This document shows positions 56,886 to 64,000 of a stretch of DNA of 64,000 nt, in pieces. The notes below the pieces were generated by a model. That model was not told where the DNA came from. It did no database searches and saw nothing but the letters and a program-made list of their open reading frames with translations. Both the position numbers and the translations under genes were made by a program. Origin of the DNA: Betaproteobacteria bacterium (GTDB lineage: Bacteria; Pseudomonadota; Gammaproteobacteria; Burkholderiales; Casimicrobiaceae); the NCBI GenBank assembly GCA_016192065.1, contig JACPUX010000021.1:78667-142666 (forward strand). Direction: 5' to 3'. Numbering within the stretch: the stretch's first letter is position 1; each line of letters begins with the position of its first letter.

Positions 56886-59800
56886 TCAGCCGAGCCCGCG
56901 CAACTCCCGCAAGGCCACGCTCAGCATCGCTAGATCAACGCTCTTGGCGCTTTTCAAGTCAGCGATCACGCCGCGGGTGTGCTCTAGTACGCCGGCCTGC
57001 GCGGACTGCCAGCTCTGGAGTAGCGCCTCCATGGCTTTTTGCTTGGGCGAGTGTTCCAGCACGCGCGCCGTCAGTTCGCGCTGCCGTGCCCGCACGTCTT
57101 CGCGAATGGCGGCGCGGGCCATGATCTGGTAGTGGCTGTCGGTGGGCAGGGCGAGGATACGCTTGCGCAGCCAGGAGAAATCGAGTTCTTCGTCGAGCGC
57201 GAAATACACGCTGGCCACGGTGTCCACCGGCCGGCCCAACTTGGTGCTGACTTCGGCGATGTCCAGGGCGGCGTTCATGGACTCGAATGCCGCCACTCGG
57301 GTGGCCAGGGCGGCGGGCACACCCTCGGCGACGAAGGCGTCGCGGGCGGCGAGGAAGGCCTCGCGCTCGGCCTTGGCGAGCAGGCGTTCGAGATCCTTGG
57401 CCAGCGCTTCGACCACCGGTTGCAGGCGCGCCACCTCGGCGGCGATGTCGCCCAGGGCGCGGCGGCGGCGCAGCACCCAGTGGGTGGCGGCGAAGGCCAG
57501 GCGGGCGGCTTCGATGCTCATGCGGATCTGCGCTCCAGTGGGTACCTTGGCATCGAGCGCGTCGATGCTGCACCAGACCGCGTCGAGGGCGAAGATCTCG
57601 CGCACCAGCAGAAAGGCACGCACGATTTCCGCCGCGTTCGCTCCGGTTTCCTCCTGCAAGCGCGCCACGAACAGGCTGCCCACGCGGTTGGGCAAGAGGT
57701 TGGCGAGGGTGGTGGCGATGATTTCGCGCTGTAGCGGATGCCCGGCCATGGCTTCGCGCAGCGATGCGCGCAGCGGCTGCGGAAAATAATCGACCAGGGT
57801 GGGCGCCACGTAGGCATCCTCGGGCAGATTCGAGGCCAGCAGATCGTCGTACAGCGCCATCTTGCTGTACGCCAGCAGGACCGCGTGTTCCGGCGAAGTC
57901 AGGCCGCGCTTGGCGAGTTTGCGTTCGGCGATGGTTTCATCGCTGGGCAGGAATTCGATGGCGCGGTTGAGTCGGCCGCTCTTTTCCAGGCTCTTGATTT
58001 GCCGCGCCTCCCAGTCGACCAGGTGAACGGCGCCGGCCTCGGCCAACGCCAGGGTGCCGGTTTGCAGATAGTTGTCGCGCAGCACCAGCTCGCCGACTTC
58101 ATCGGTCATTTCCGCCAGGAGCTTGTTGCGCTGCTTTTCGGTCAGGTCGCCGGCGGCCACGACGCGGTCGAGCAGGATCTTGATGTTGACTTCGTGGTCG
58201 GAACAATCGACTCCGGCGGAGTTGTCGATGGCATCGGTGTTGATCAGGCCGCCCGCCAGGGCGTATTCGATCCGCCCCAACTGGGTGAAGCCGAGGTTGC
58301 CACCTTCGGCGACCACTCGACAGCGAAGTTCCCCGCCGTTGACACGCACCGCGTCGCTGGCGCGGTCGCCCACCTCGGCGTGGGTTTGCTTGCTCGCCTT
58401 CACGTAGGTGCCGATGCCGCCGTTGTACAAGAGGTCCACCGGCGCCCTGAGCAGGGCCCGGATCAGGTCGTTGGGGGCGAGCGACTCCTCGGCAAGATCG
58501 AGCGCCTTTCTCACCTCGGGGGACAAGGCGATGGTCTTGGCGCTGCGCGGAAACACTCCGCCGCCGGCGGAGATCAGGCTGGCGTCGTAGTCCGCCCAGG
58601 AGGAGCGGGGCAGATTGAACAAACGCTCGCGCTCTTGAAAGCTCTGCGCCGCATCGGGGTTGGGGTCGAGGAAAATGTGCCGATGATCAAAGGCGGCCAA
58701 GAGCTTGATGTGCCGCGACAGGAGCAGGCCATTGCCGAAGACGTCGCCGGACATGTCGCCGATGCCCACAACGGTGAAATCAGTGGTCTGGGTGTTGACG
58801 CCGAAAGAGCGGAAATGCCGCTTCACCGACTCCCAGGCGCCTTTGGCGGTGATGCCCATTTTTTTGTGGTCGTAGCCGACCGAGCCCCCCGAAGCGAAGG
58901 CGTCGCCGAGCCAGAAGCCATACTCCGCGGCCACGCCGTTGGCGATGTCGGAGAAGGTCGCGGTGCCTTTGTCGGCGGCCACCACCAGGTAGGGGTCGTC
59001 CTGGTCATGGCGCACCACGTCCCGGGGCGGGACCACTTTGCCACCGACCAGGTTGTCGGTGAGGTCCAAGAGCCCAAATAGAAAAGTGCGATAGCAGGCG
59101 ACGCCTTCTTTCTGGTAAGCCTCGCGGTCGCTCATCGGGGGGGCAGCCTTCAACACGAAGCCGCCTTTGGAACCCACGGGCACGATCACCGCGTTCTTCA
59201 CCATCTGTGCCTTGACCAAGCCCAGCACTTCGGTGCGAAAATCTTCGCGCCGGTCGGACCAGCGCAGGCCGCCGCGAGCCACTCGCCCACCACGCAAATG
59301 AATGCCCTCGACCCGCGGCGAATAGACGAAGATTTCGAACATTGGCTTGGGCTCGGGCAGCCCCGGCACGGCGCGCGGGTCGAGTTTGAAGGAAAGGTAG
59401 TCCTTCGGCGCTCCGGTAGCGCCGCGCTGGAAGTGGTTGGTGCGCAGACTGGCCTGCATGGTGCCCAGAAACTGGCGGATGATGCGATCCTCGTCGAGGC
59501 TCACCACCTGATCGAGGGCTTGCCGGATCTCGGCCAGCAAGGTGTTCATGTCCGCCTCGCGGTTCTCGCCGCGCAGCGGGTCGAAGCGCAACTCGAAATA
59601 CTCCACGAGCTGGCGCGCGATACCCGCATTGCGGGTAAGTGCGGCTTCCATGTAGGCCTGACTGAAGGTCACGCCGATCTGCTTGAGGTAGCGGGCGTAG
59701 GCGCGCAGGATGGTGATCTGGCCCGCCTCGAGTCCGCTGGCGAGGACCAGGCGGTTGAGGTCGTCGCTTTCGATCTTGCCCGCCCAGGCCTGGGCGAAAG

Positions 59801-61709
59801 AGTCCTGGAACACCGTCTTGACCCGGTCAATGTCCACTTCCATGCCGTCCGGCAATTCCAGGCCGAAGTCGGTGATCCACACCTGACTCGCGGTTTCCCC
59901 GCCGCGGCTTTCCGGTTCGATGCGATAAGGACGCTCCTCGCGCACCTTGACCCCCATGCGTTCGAGCATGGGCAGGCTTTCCGACAGTGGCACCGCGCCG
60001 CCGTAGTGGAAGACCTTGAAGCGCAGCGAACCCACCTTGGCTTCGAGCGGGGCATAGAGATTCATCGCCAGCGGCGACTGCGGCGTCAGGGCATCCATCA
60101 CGCCGAGGTCGTACACCGCGGCGCGCGCGGGGTAGTCCTCGCGGTAGCCGGCGGGGAAGGCTTCGCCGTAGCGGCGGAAGAGTTCGTTGCCGTGCTCTTC
60201 GCCATATTGTTCAAGCACCGCGTCGCGTAGGTCATCGGCCCAGCGGCGAGTGGCCAAGCCGATGCGCCGCTCCAATTCGTGTACGTCATAGGCGGGTACC
60301 TGGCCGGGTTCAGTACGGATCATCACATGCAGGCGCGCCAGCACCGATTCCGAAAGCTGCTGGGTGAATTCGCTGGCAAGGCCGTTGAAGGCCTGCATCA
60401 GAATCGCCTGAATGCGTTGCCGCACCTCGGTATTGAAGCGGTCGCGCGGCACGAAGACCAGGCAGGAGATGAAGCGCCCGAACCGATCCGGGCGCACGAA
60501 CAAACGCAGGCGCTGCCGCTCCTGCAAACGCAGGATACCCATGCTGGTGGCCAGCAGCTCTTCTTCGGTGACGTCGAAGAGCTCGTCGCGCGGATAGTTG
60601 TCGATGATCGCCTGCAGCGCCTTGGCCATGTGGCTGCGGGGCAGGAACCCGGCACGCTCGATCATCATGCTGGTCTTCTTGCGCAGCAGCGGAATTTCCG
60701 AAGGCATGGCGCTATAGGCCGTGGAGGTGAACAGGCCGACGAAGCGCAGCTCGCCGGTCACGCGGCCGGCTTCATCGAGCCGCTTGACCCCGATGTAGTC
60801 GAGATAGCCGGGCCGATGAACGGTGGCGCGCATGTTGGCCTTGGTCACCAGCAACAAGTCCGGCCCGTCGATGAACGCGCGCGCCGCGGGCGGCAGCAGA
60901 GCGGGGGGCGCGGCGTCTTCCGCGGTCTGGCGCAGGATGCCGCGCCCGGTGCCGGGCACCACCCTGAGGTAGTCCTTTTCGCCCTCCTGGATGAGGTCGT
61001 ATTCGCGGTAGCCCAGGAAGGTGAAGTGATTGTCCACCAGCCATTCCAGGAAATGACGCGATTCCACCACGCCGTCGAGCTGGCTCTGGGCGACGCGCGC
61101 GATGGTGGCGTTCATCGCCGCGGTCATGCCGCGCCAGTCATCGACCACGGCACGCACGTCGGAGAGGATGCGCAACAAATCCTGCTGCAGGGCTTCAAGC
61201 TTTTCGGGCTTGGTCTGACGATCGACTTCCACATGGATGGTGGATTGAAAACTCGCGCCTTCGGCCGGCTCGCCGTTGGTGAAGAGCGTCTCGAGCTGGC
61301 CCGAGGCGTCGCGCCGGCAACGGACCACCGGATGAATGATGAGATGCAACGCCAGGCCATGGCGGTTGACCTCCATGCCCACCGAGTCCACCAGAAAGGG
61401 CATGTCGTCGTTGACGATCTCGATGATGGTGTGGCTCGACTGCCAGCCGTGTTCATCGACCCGTGGGTTGTAGACCCGCAACTTTGGCCGCCCGCCCTGA
61501 TAGCGTTGCAGGAACTGCCAGTGCGAAAGCGCGGCGCCGTAGAGGTCCACCACTTCGCGATCGAGTAGATCATCGGCATCGACCTGGGCGTAATACAGCG
61601 GGATGAAGGCTTGGACCTGAGCGAACTCCTCCGGCGCGAGCTTGGTGCGTGCATGCGCCAGAACGGCCTCGATCAGCTCCGCGACGTTACGGTCAGTGCT
61701 TGGGGACAT
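56886..61709 (-). CDS. gdhB: NAD-specific glutamate dehydrogenase, large type
   Basis: Very large NAD-dependent glutamate dehydrogenase (GDH-180 class), 1607 residues, which makes 2-oxoglutarate and ammonia from glutamate. N-terminal regulatory ACT-like regions occupy about residues 1-480; the catalytic part includes LRWSDRREDFRTEVLGLVKAQMVKN, IVPVGSKGGFVLK (catalytic Lys), GIGDMSGDVFGNGLLLS and RVVAEGGNLGFTQLGRIEY (read as AEGGNLGFTQLGR), followed by a C-terminal helical domain. The start at 61709 has a caggaggcc Shine-Dalgarno. It stands alone; a 251-base gap separates it from yggU. The gene symbol follows Pseudomonas usage. Confidence 0.94.
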   Translation of the reverse strand: MSPSTDRNVAELIEAVLAHARTKLAPEEFAQVQAFIPLYYAQVDADDLLDREVVDLYGAALSHWQFLQRYQGGRPKLRVYNPRVDEHGWQSSHTIIEIVNDDMPFLVDSVGMEVNRHGLALHLIIHPVVRCRRDASGQLETLFTNGEPAEGASFQSTIHVEVDRQTKPEKLEALQQDLLRILSDVRAVVDDWRGMTAAMNATIARVAQSQLDGVVESRHFLEWLVDNHFTFLGYREYDLIQEGEKDYLRVVPGTGRGILRQTAEDAAPPALLPPAARAFIDGPDLLLVTKANMRATVHRPGYLDYIGVKRLDEAGRVTGELRFVGLFTSTAYSAMPSEIPLLRKKTSMMIERAGFLPRSHMAKALQAIIDNYPRDELFDVTEEELLATSMGILRLQERQRLRLFVRPDRFGRFISCLVFVPRDRFNTEVRQRIQAILMQAFNGLASEFTQQLSESVLARLHVMIRTEPGQVPAYDVHELERRIGLATRRWADDLRDAVLEQYGEEHGNELFRRYGEAFPAGYREDYPARAAVYDLGVMDALTPQSPLAMNLYAPLEAKVGSLRFKVFHYGGAVPLSESLPMLERMGVKVREERPYRIEPESRGGETASQVWITDFGLELPDGMEVDIDRVKTVFQDSFAQAWAGKIESDDLNRLVLASGLEAGQITILRAYARYLKQIGVTFSQAYMEAALTRNAGIARQLVEYFELRFDPLRGENREADMNTLLAEIRQALDQVVSLDEDRIIRQFLGTMQASLRTNHFQRGATGAPKDYLSFKLDPRAVPGLPEPKPMFEIFVYSPRVEGIHLRGGRVARGGLRWSDRREDFRTEVLGLVKAQMVKNAVIVPVGSKGGFVLKAAPPMSDREAYQKEGVACYRTFLFGLLDLTDNLVGGKVVPPRDVVRHDQDDPYLVVAADKGTATFSDIANGVAAEYGFWLGDAFASGGSVGYDHKKMGITAKGAWESVKRHFRSFGVNTQTTDFTVVGIGDMSGDVFGNGLLLSRHIKLLAAFDHRHIFLDPNPDAAQSFQERERLFNLPRSSWADYDASLISAGGGVFPRSAKTIALSPEVRKALDLAEESLAPNDLIRALLRAPVDLLYNGGIGTYVKASKQTHAEVGDRASDAVRVNGGELRCRVVAEGGNLGFTQLGRIEYALAGGLINTDAIDNSAGVDCSDHEVNIKILLDRVVAAGDLTEKQRNKLLAEMTDEVGELVLRDNYLQTGTLALAEAGAVHLVDWEARQIKSLEKSGRLNRAIEFLPSDETIAERKLAKRGLTSPEHAVLLAYSKMALYDDLLASNLPEDAYVAPTLVDYFPQPLRASLREAMAGHPLQREIIATTLANLLPNRVGSLFVARLQEETGANAAEIVRAFLLVREIFALDAVWCSIDALDAKVPTGAQIRMSIEAARLAFAATHWVLRRRRALGDIAAEVARLQPVVEALAKDLERLLAKAEREAFLAARDAFVAEGVPAALATRVAAFESMNAALDIAEVSTKLGRPVDTVASVYFALDEELDFSWLRKRILALPTDSHYQIMARAAIREDVRARQRELTARVLEHSPKQKAMEALLQSWQSAQAGVLEHTRGVIADLKSAKSVDLAMLSVALRELRGLG

Positions 61710-61960
61710 GGGGCCTCCTGGGGGCGTGGCCGGGGGTCGGGGCCACGCCGATGGTTGTTCAACGGCGAGGGTAGTCGCGTTCTTGAGCACTCGGGGCAAG
61801 AAAAACCGGAGGCCGCGGCCAGCGCAAGGCGCTGGTCGCCGCGTCAGGGTTTGCCTGGCATGGGTGATGCCGCTTCGAGCAAGGCGCAAAGTATGCCAGC
61901 GCGGCTTGCGTCGGGAAAATGCTTTTCCGACATAACCCGTCGCCAGCGCGACAGAGCTTG

Positions 61961-62254
61961 CTACCAGTCGAGGTCAGGGCGCCGGCGCGGCCCGCGGATC
62001 AGGATCTCCTTGTGGCGCGAGATCTCGCCCCGCCGCAGGCAAACGTCGCGGCGCGACACGCCGAAGGCCTCGGCAAGGAAGGCAAGTAATGCAATATTTG
62101 CCTGACCTTCCACCGGCGGCGCCGCCAGACGCACTTTTAGGGAGTCGCCGTGGCGTCCGGCGACGCCGGTGCTCCTGGCCCCCGGTTGCACATGCAGAAT
62201 CAGGGTCAAGGTGTCGGTCGCCGGGTCAAAGCGGGACCAGGGCACGCTGGACAA
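61961..62254 (-). CDS. yggU: DUF167 family protein YggU
   Basis: 97 residues with the family pattern LTLILHVQPGARSTGVAGRHGDSLKVRLAAPPVEGQANIALLAFLAEAF (QPGA, LKVRLAAPPVEGQAN) and ISRHKEILIRG. Function unknown; the family is widespread and nearly always near yggT and proC. It overlaps yggT by 29 bases. Confidence 0.92.
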   Translation of the reverse strand: MSSVPWSRFDPATDTLTLILHVQPGARSTGVAGRHGDSLKVRLAAPPVEGQANIALLAFLAEAFGVSRRDVCLRRGEISRHKEILIRGPRRRPDLDW

Positions 62255-62816
62255 GCGCTTGCTCCAGCCAGGCTATGGGCAGCATCAGCAACAGGTTGCA
62301 CAGGACGAACAAAACCAGGGGCGAGAGGTCGATCTGACCGCCCAGCGGCGGCAGCACCCGCCGGACGGGGCGCAGAAATGGTGTGGTCAAGGCGTTGAGT
62401 ATTCCGCTCAAGGGATTATAGGGCGACACCCAGGAAAGGATCACCTGCACGAACACCGTGCCCATCAGGAGATAGAGACTCACCTTGACCAGGCTCACCC
62501 CAGCGAGGAAAAAGAGCGTCAGCGAATATTCCGCCAGCCGCGCCGGTGTACCGCGCAAGGCGAACACCGCCAGATGCCAGGCGAACTGCAGCAGCCAGGC
62601 CAGCAGCAGTGTCGACCAATCGACCCCGCCCCAACCGGGCAGCACCCGCCGCACCGGTTTCACCAACCAGTCGGTGAGGGCGGCCACCATCTGCCCCAGG
62701 GGATTGCGGAACGGCGCGCGAAAGAGCTGCATGTAGAAGCGCAGTAGCAGCGCATACACAAAAATGCCGAAAGCGACATTGAGGAGGTAGTGCAGGGCGT
62801 CGGCGAGCATGCTCAA
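62226..62816 (-). CDS. yggT: YggT family membrane protein
   Basis: 196 residues with two YGGT repeats, each a membrane helix followed by NPLGQMVAALTDWLVKPVRRVLPGWGGVDWSTLLLAW-type sequence (NPLGQ..TDWLVKPVRRVLP in the first; NPLSGILNALTTPFLRPVRRVLPPLGG in the second). About four membrane helices. In E. coli the family has been linked to osmotic or ion homeostasis, and it is related to a chloroplast assembly factor. Its ATG overlaps the proC stop by 4 bases. Confidence 0.92.
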   Translation of the reverse strand: MSMLADALHYLLNVAFGIFVYALLLRFYMQLFRAPFRNPLGQMVAALTDWLVKPVRRVLPGWGGVDWSTLLLAWLLQFAWHLAVFALRGTPARLAEYSLTLFFLAGVSLVKVSLYLLMGTVFVQVILSWVSPYNPLSGILNALTTPFLRPVRRVLPPLGGQIDLSPLVLFVLCNLLLMLPIAWLEQALVQRALVPL

Positions 62817-63631
62817 TGGTCCTTGCCAAATTCCTCGCCCATCTCCCGCCCGCGCGCCGCGGCCGCGGCTACGGCGCGGACCAGCTGGGTGGCCACGTCG
62901 GCCGCTTCGAGCGTGGCGAGGGCGCGCTCGGTCGTGCCGCCCTTGGAGGTGACCTGGGCGCGCAGCGTGGCGGGGTCGAGCGGGCTCGCCTGGGCCAGGC
63001 GCACCGCCCCCGAAAACGTGGCGTAGGCGAGGCGCCGCGCCGCCGCGGGCGGCAGTTCCAGTTCGCAGGCGGCGCGGTCCAGCGCCTCCAGGAAATAGAA
63101 CACATAGGCCGGGCCACTGCCTGAAACCGCGGTGACCGCGTCGAGTAGCCCTTCGTCATCGAACCAGAGCACCTCGCCCACGGCTTCCAGGATCGCCTGG
63201 GCCGCGTTTCGGCCGGCGGCGTCCACGGCGGCGTCAGCGAACAGGCCGCTGATGCCGGCGTTGACGAGCGCTGGAGTATTGGGCATGGCACGTACGATCC
63301 GCCGGTAACCGCCGAGCCAGCGCGCCAGATCGGGCGTGCGAATGCCGGCGGCGATGGTGAGCACCAATTGTTCGCGCAAAAAGGGCCGCAAAGCCGCGGC
63401 GGCGACACGCATCTGTTGCGGCTTGACCGCCATGACGACCACCTGCGCGGCACCGATCGATTGATCGAGGGTCTCGCCAGTGCGTACACCGGTGTCCAAA
63501 CCGAGTCTGGCCCGCGCCTCGGCGCTGGGGTCGATCGCCAGGAACTCCTGCGCTGCGCGCCCCTGCGCCTTGAGGCCGCCGATCAAGGCGCGAGCCATGT
63601 TGCCCCCGCCGATGAAGACGATGCTGATCAT
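62813..63631 (-). CDS. proC: Pyrroline-5-carboxylate reductase
   Basis: Last step of proline synthesis, NAD(P)H-dependent. 272 residues. The Rossmann loop FIGGGNMARALIGGL is at the N-terminus, VVVMAVKPQQM follows, RIVRAMPNTPALVNAGISGLFAD marks the middle and DAVTAVSGSGPAYVFYFLEAL the substrate site. First gene of proC-yggT-yggU. Confidence 0.96.
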   Translation of the reverse strand: MISIVFIGGGNMARALIGGLKAQGRAAQEFLAIDPSAEARARLGLDTGVRTGETLDQSIGAAQVVVMAVKPQQMRVAAAALRPFLREQLVLTIAAGIRTPDLARWLGGYRRIVRAMPNTPALVNAGISGLFADAAVDAAGRNAAQAILEAVGEVLWFDDEGLLDAVTAVSGSGPAYVFYFLEALDRAACELELPPAAARRLAYATFSGAVRLAQASPLDPATLRAQVTSKGGTTERALATLEAADVATQLVRAVAAAAARGREMGEEFGKDH

Positions 63632-63649
63632 TGGTGTGCCCTCTCTGCG

Positions 63650-64000
63650 ATGCTCTTCCCGAGGAAGGGGGTGGGTGTGGTTCGCGGGCTGCGCCCGCTC
63701 CGGTGATGGGCGTGCGCCCCCTTGGGACGGCCCGGCGGGGGTGGACGAACCTTCCCCCCGGCCCCCTTCCCGAGGAAGGGGGTGAGTGCGGTTCGCGGGC
63801 TGCGCCCGCTCCGGTGATTGGCGTGCGCCCCCTTGGGACGGCCCGGCGGGGGTGGACGAACCTTCCCCCCGGCCCCTTCCCGAGGAAGGGGCTGAGTGCG
63901 GTTCGCGGGCTGCGCCCGCTCCGGGGATTGGCTGGCGCCCCCTTGGGACGGTGCGGCGGGGGCGGGGGAAACTTTCCCCCGCCCCCCTTCCCGGGGAAGG
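63650..64000. repeat. Tandem ~111-bp GC-rich repeat array, cut by the window end
   Basis: The landmark ttcccgaggaaggggg recurs with gaggaa at 63661, 63772, 63882 and (as ggggaa) 63993, a period of 110-111 bp. Each unit contains gcgggctgcgcccgctccgg, cgcccccttgggacgg and aaccttccccccggcccc. It is related to the 117-bp repeats inside the ABC-F gene at 29584-29817. No coding frame is convincing; the array lies upstream of proC and continues beyond the window. Confidence 0.85.

Noticed and set aside
57738..61568. Long plus-strand frames (447, 310 and 429 residues) over the NAD-glutamate dehydrogenase gene
   Set aside because: All are antisense to one continuous 1607-codon gene with conserved motifs; no ribosome binding sites or recognisable domains.
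61806..61843. Hairpin gccagcgc/gcgctggt downstream of yggU, considered as a terminator
   Set aside because: The stem is real, but on the minus strand the T-tract begins about 12 bases after it, too far for a confident intrinsic terminator call.

Overview
The window is a GC-rich bacterial chromosome segment, most likely from a betaproteobacterium. This is inferred from the gene set: an EF-P with arginine at position 32 next to its rhamnosyltransferase EarP, a regulatory PTS (EIIA, HPr, EI) without any sugar permease, metX-metW, amgK-murU, a large NAD-glutamate dehydrogenase, a TAXI-type TRAP transporter and an IPTL-CTERM protein. I cannot name a genus. I saw no rRNA, tRNA or CRISPR array.

Layout. 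1-6.2 kb: F1Fo ATP synthase operon (atpB truncated by the window edge, then atpE-F-H-A-G-D-C), closed by a strong terminator. 6.3-9.7 kb: TAXI receptor, fused TRAP permease and a DUF1850 protein. 9.8-11.5 kb: NnrU-like protein and a nucleotidyltransferase/HEPN pair with two operator-like palindromes. 11.7-18.6 kb: efp-earP, pdxA, ksgA (preceded by a 107-bp tandem repeat that copies its own 5' end), and metX-metW-ampG behind an attenuator-like leader. 18.9-27.9 kb: IPTL-CTERM protein, ptsI-ptsH-EIIA-apbE-gshB, a small exported-protein gene split by a 160-bp MITE, a class IV aminotransferase, dacC and nikR. 28-35 kb: ABC-F ATPase with a repeat-derived insertion, xthA, pyrE, a DUF4124 protein, ubiD, a second MITE copy and a GGDEF-hemerythrin protein. 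35-45.4 kb: selD, surA, lptD, then divergent amgK-murU, prlC, a DUF4124-glutaredoxin fusion and a second exonuclease III.

The 45.5-53 kb stretch is accessory. It holds an exported beta-helix protein, a REP-associated tyrosine transposase (RAYT) with inverted ends, a SnoaL-like gene bracketed by duplicated RAYT ends, and an array of orphan C-terminal pieces that resemble the C-terminal part of giant transglutaminase-like proteins. Each tail follows the same junction motif (TGAGAYLIEGGARG), then changes to an unrelated hydrophobic domain, and is followed with overlap by a small membrane-protein gene. This looks like a polymorphic tail/partner cassette array and is the best candidate here for an undescribed system. 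An AAA/DUF4143 ATPase follows it. 53.3-56.8 kb holds an amidohydrolase, an ATP-grasp ligase and a family 2 glycosyltransferase. 56.9-63.6 kb is housekeeping (NAD-GDH, yggU, yggT, proC), and the window ends in a ~111-bp tandem repeat related to the one inside the ABC-F gene.

Functional links: ampG, amgK, murU and dacC cover import, salvage and trimming steps of peptidoglycan turnover; lptD and surA serve outer-membrane biogenesis; metX-metW form the methionine entry step; earP modifies the EF-P encoded just downstream of it.
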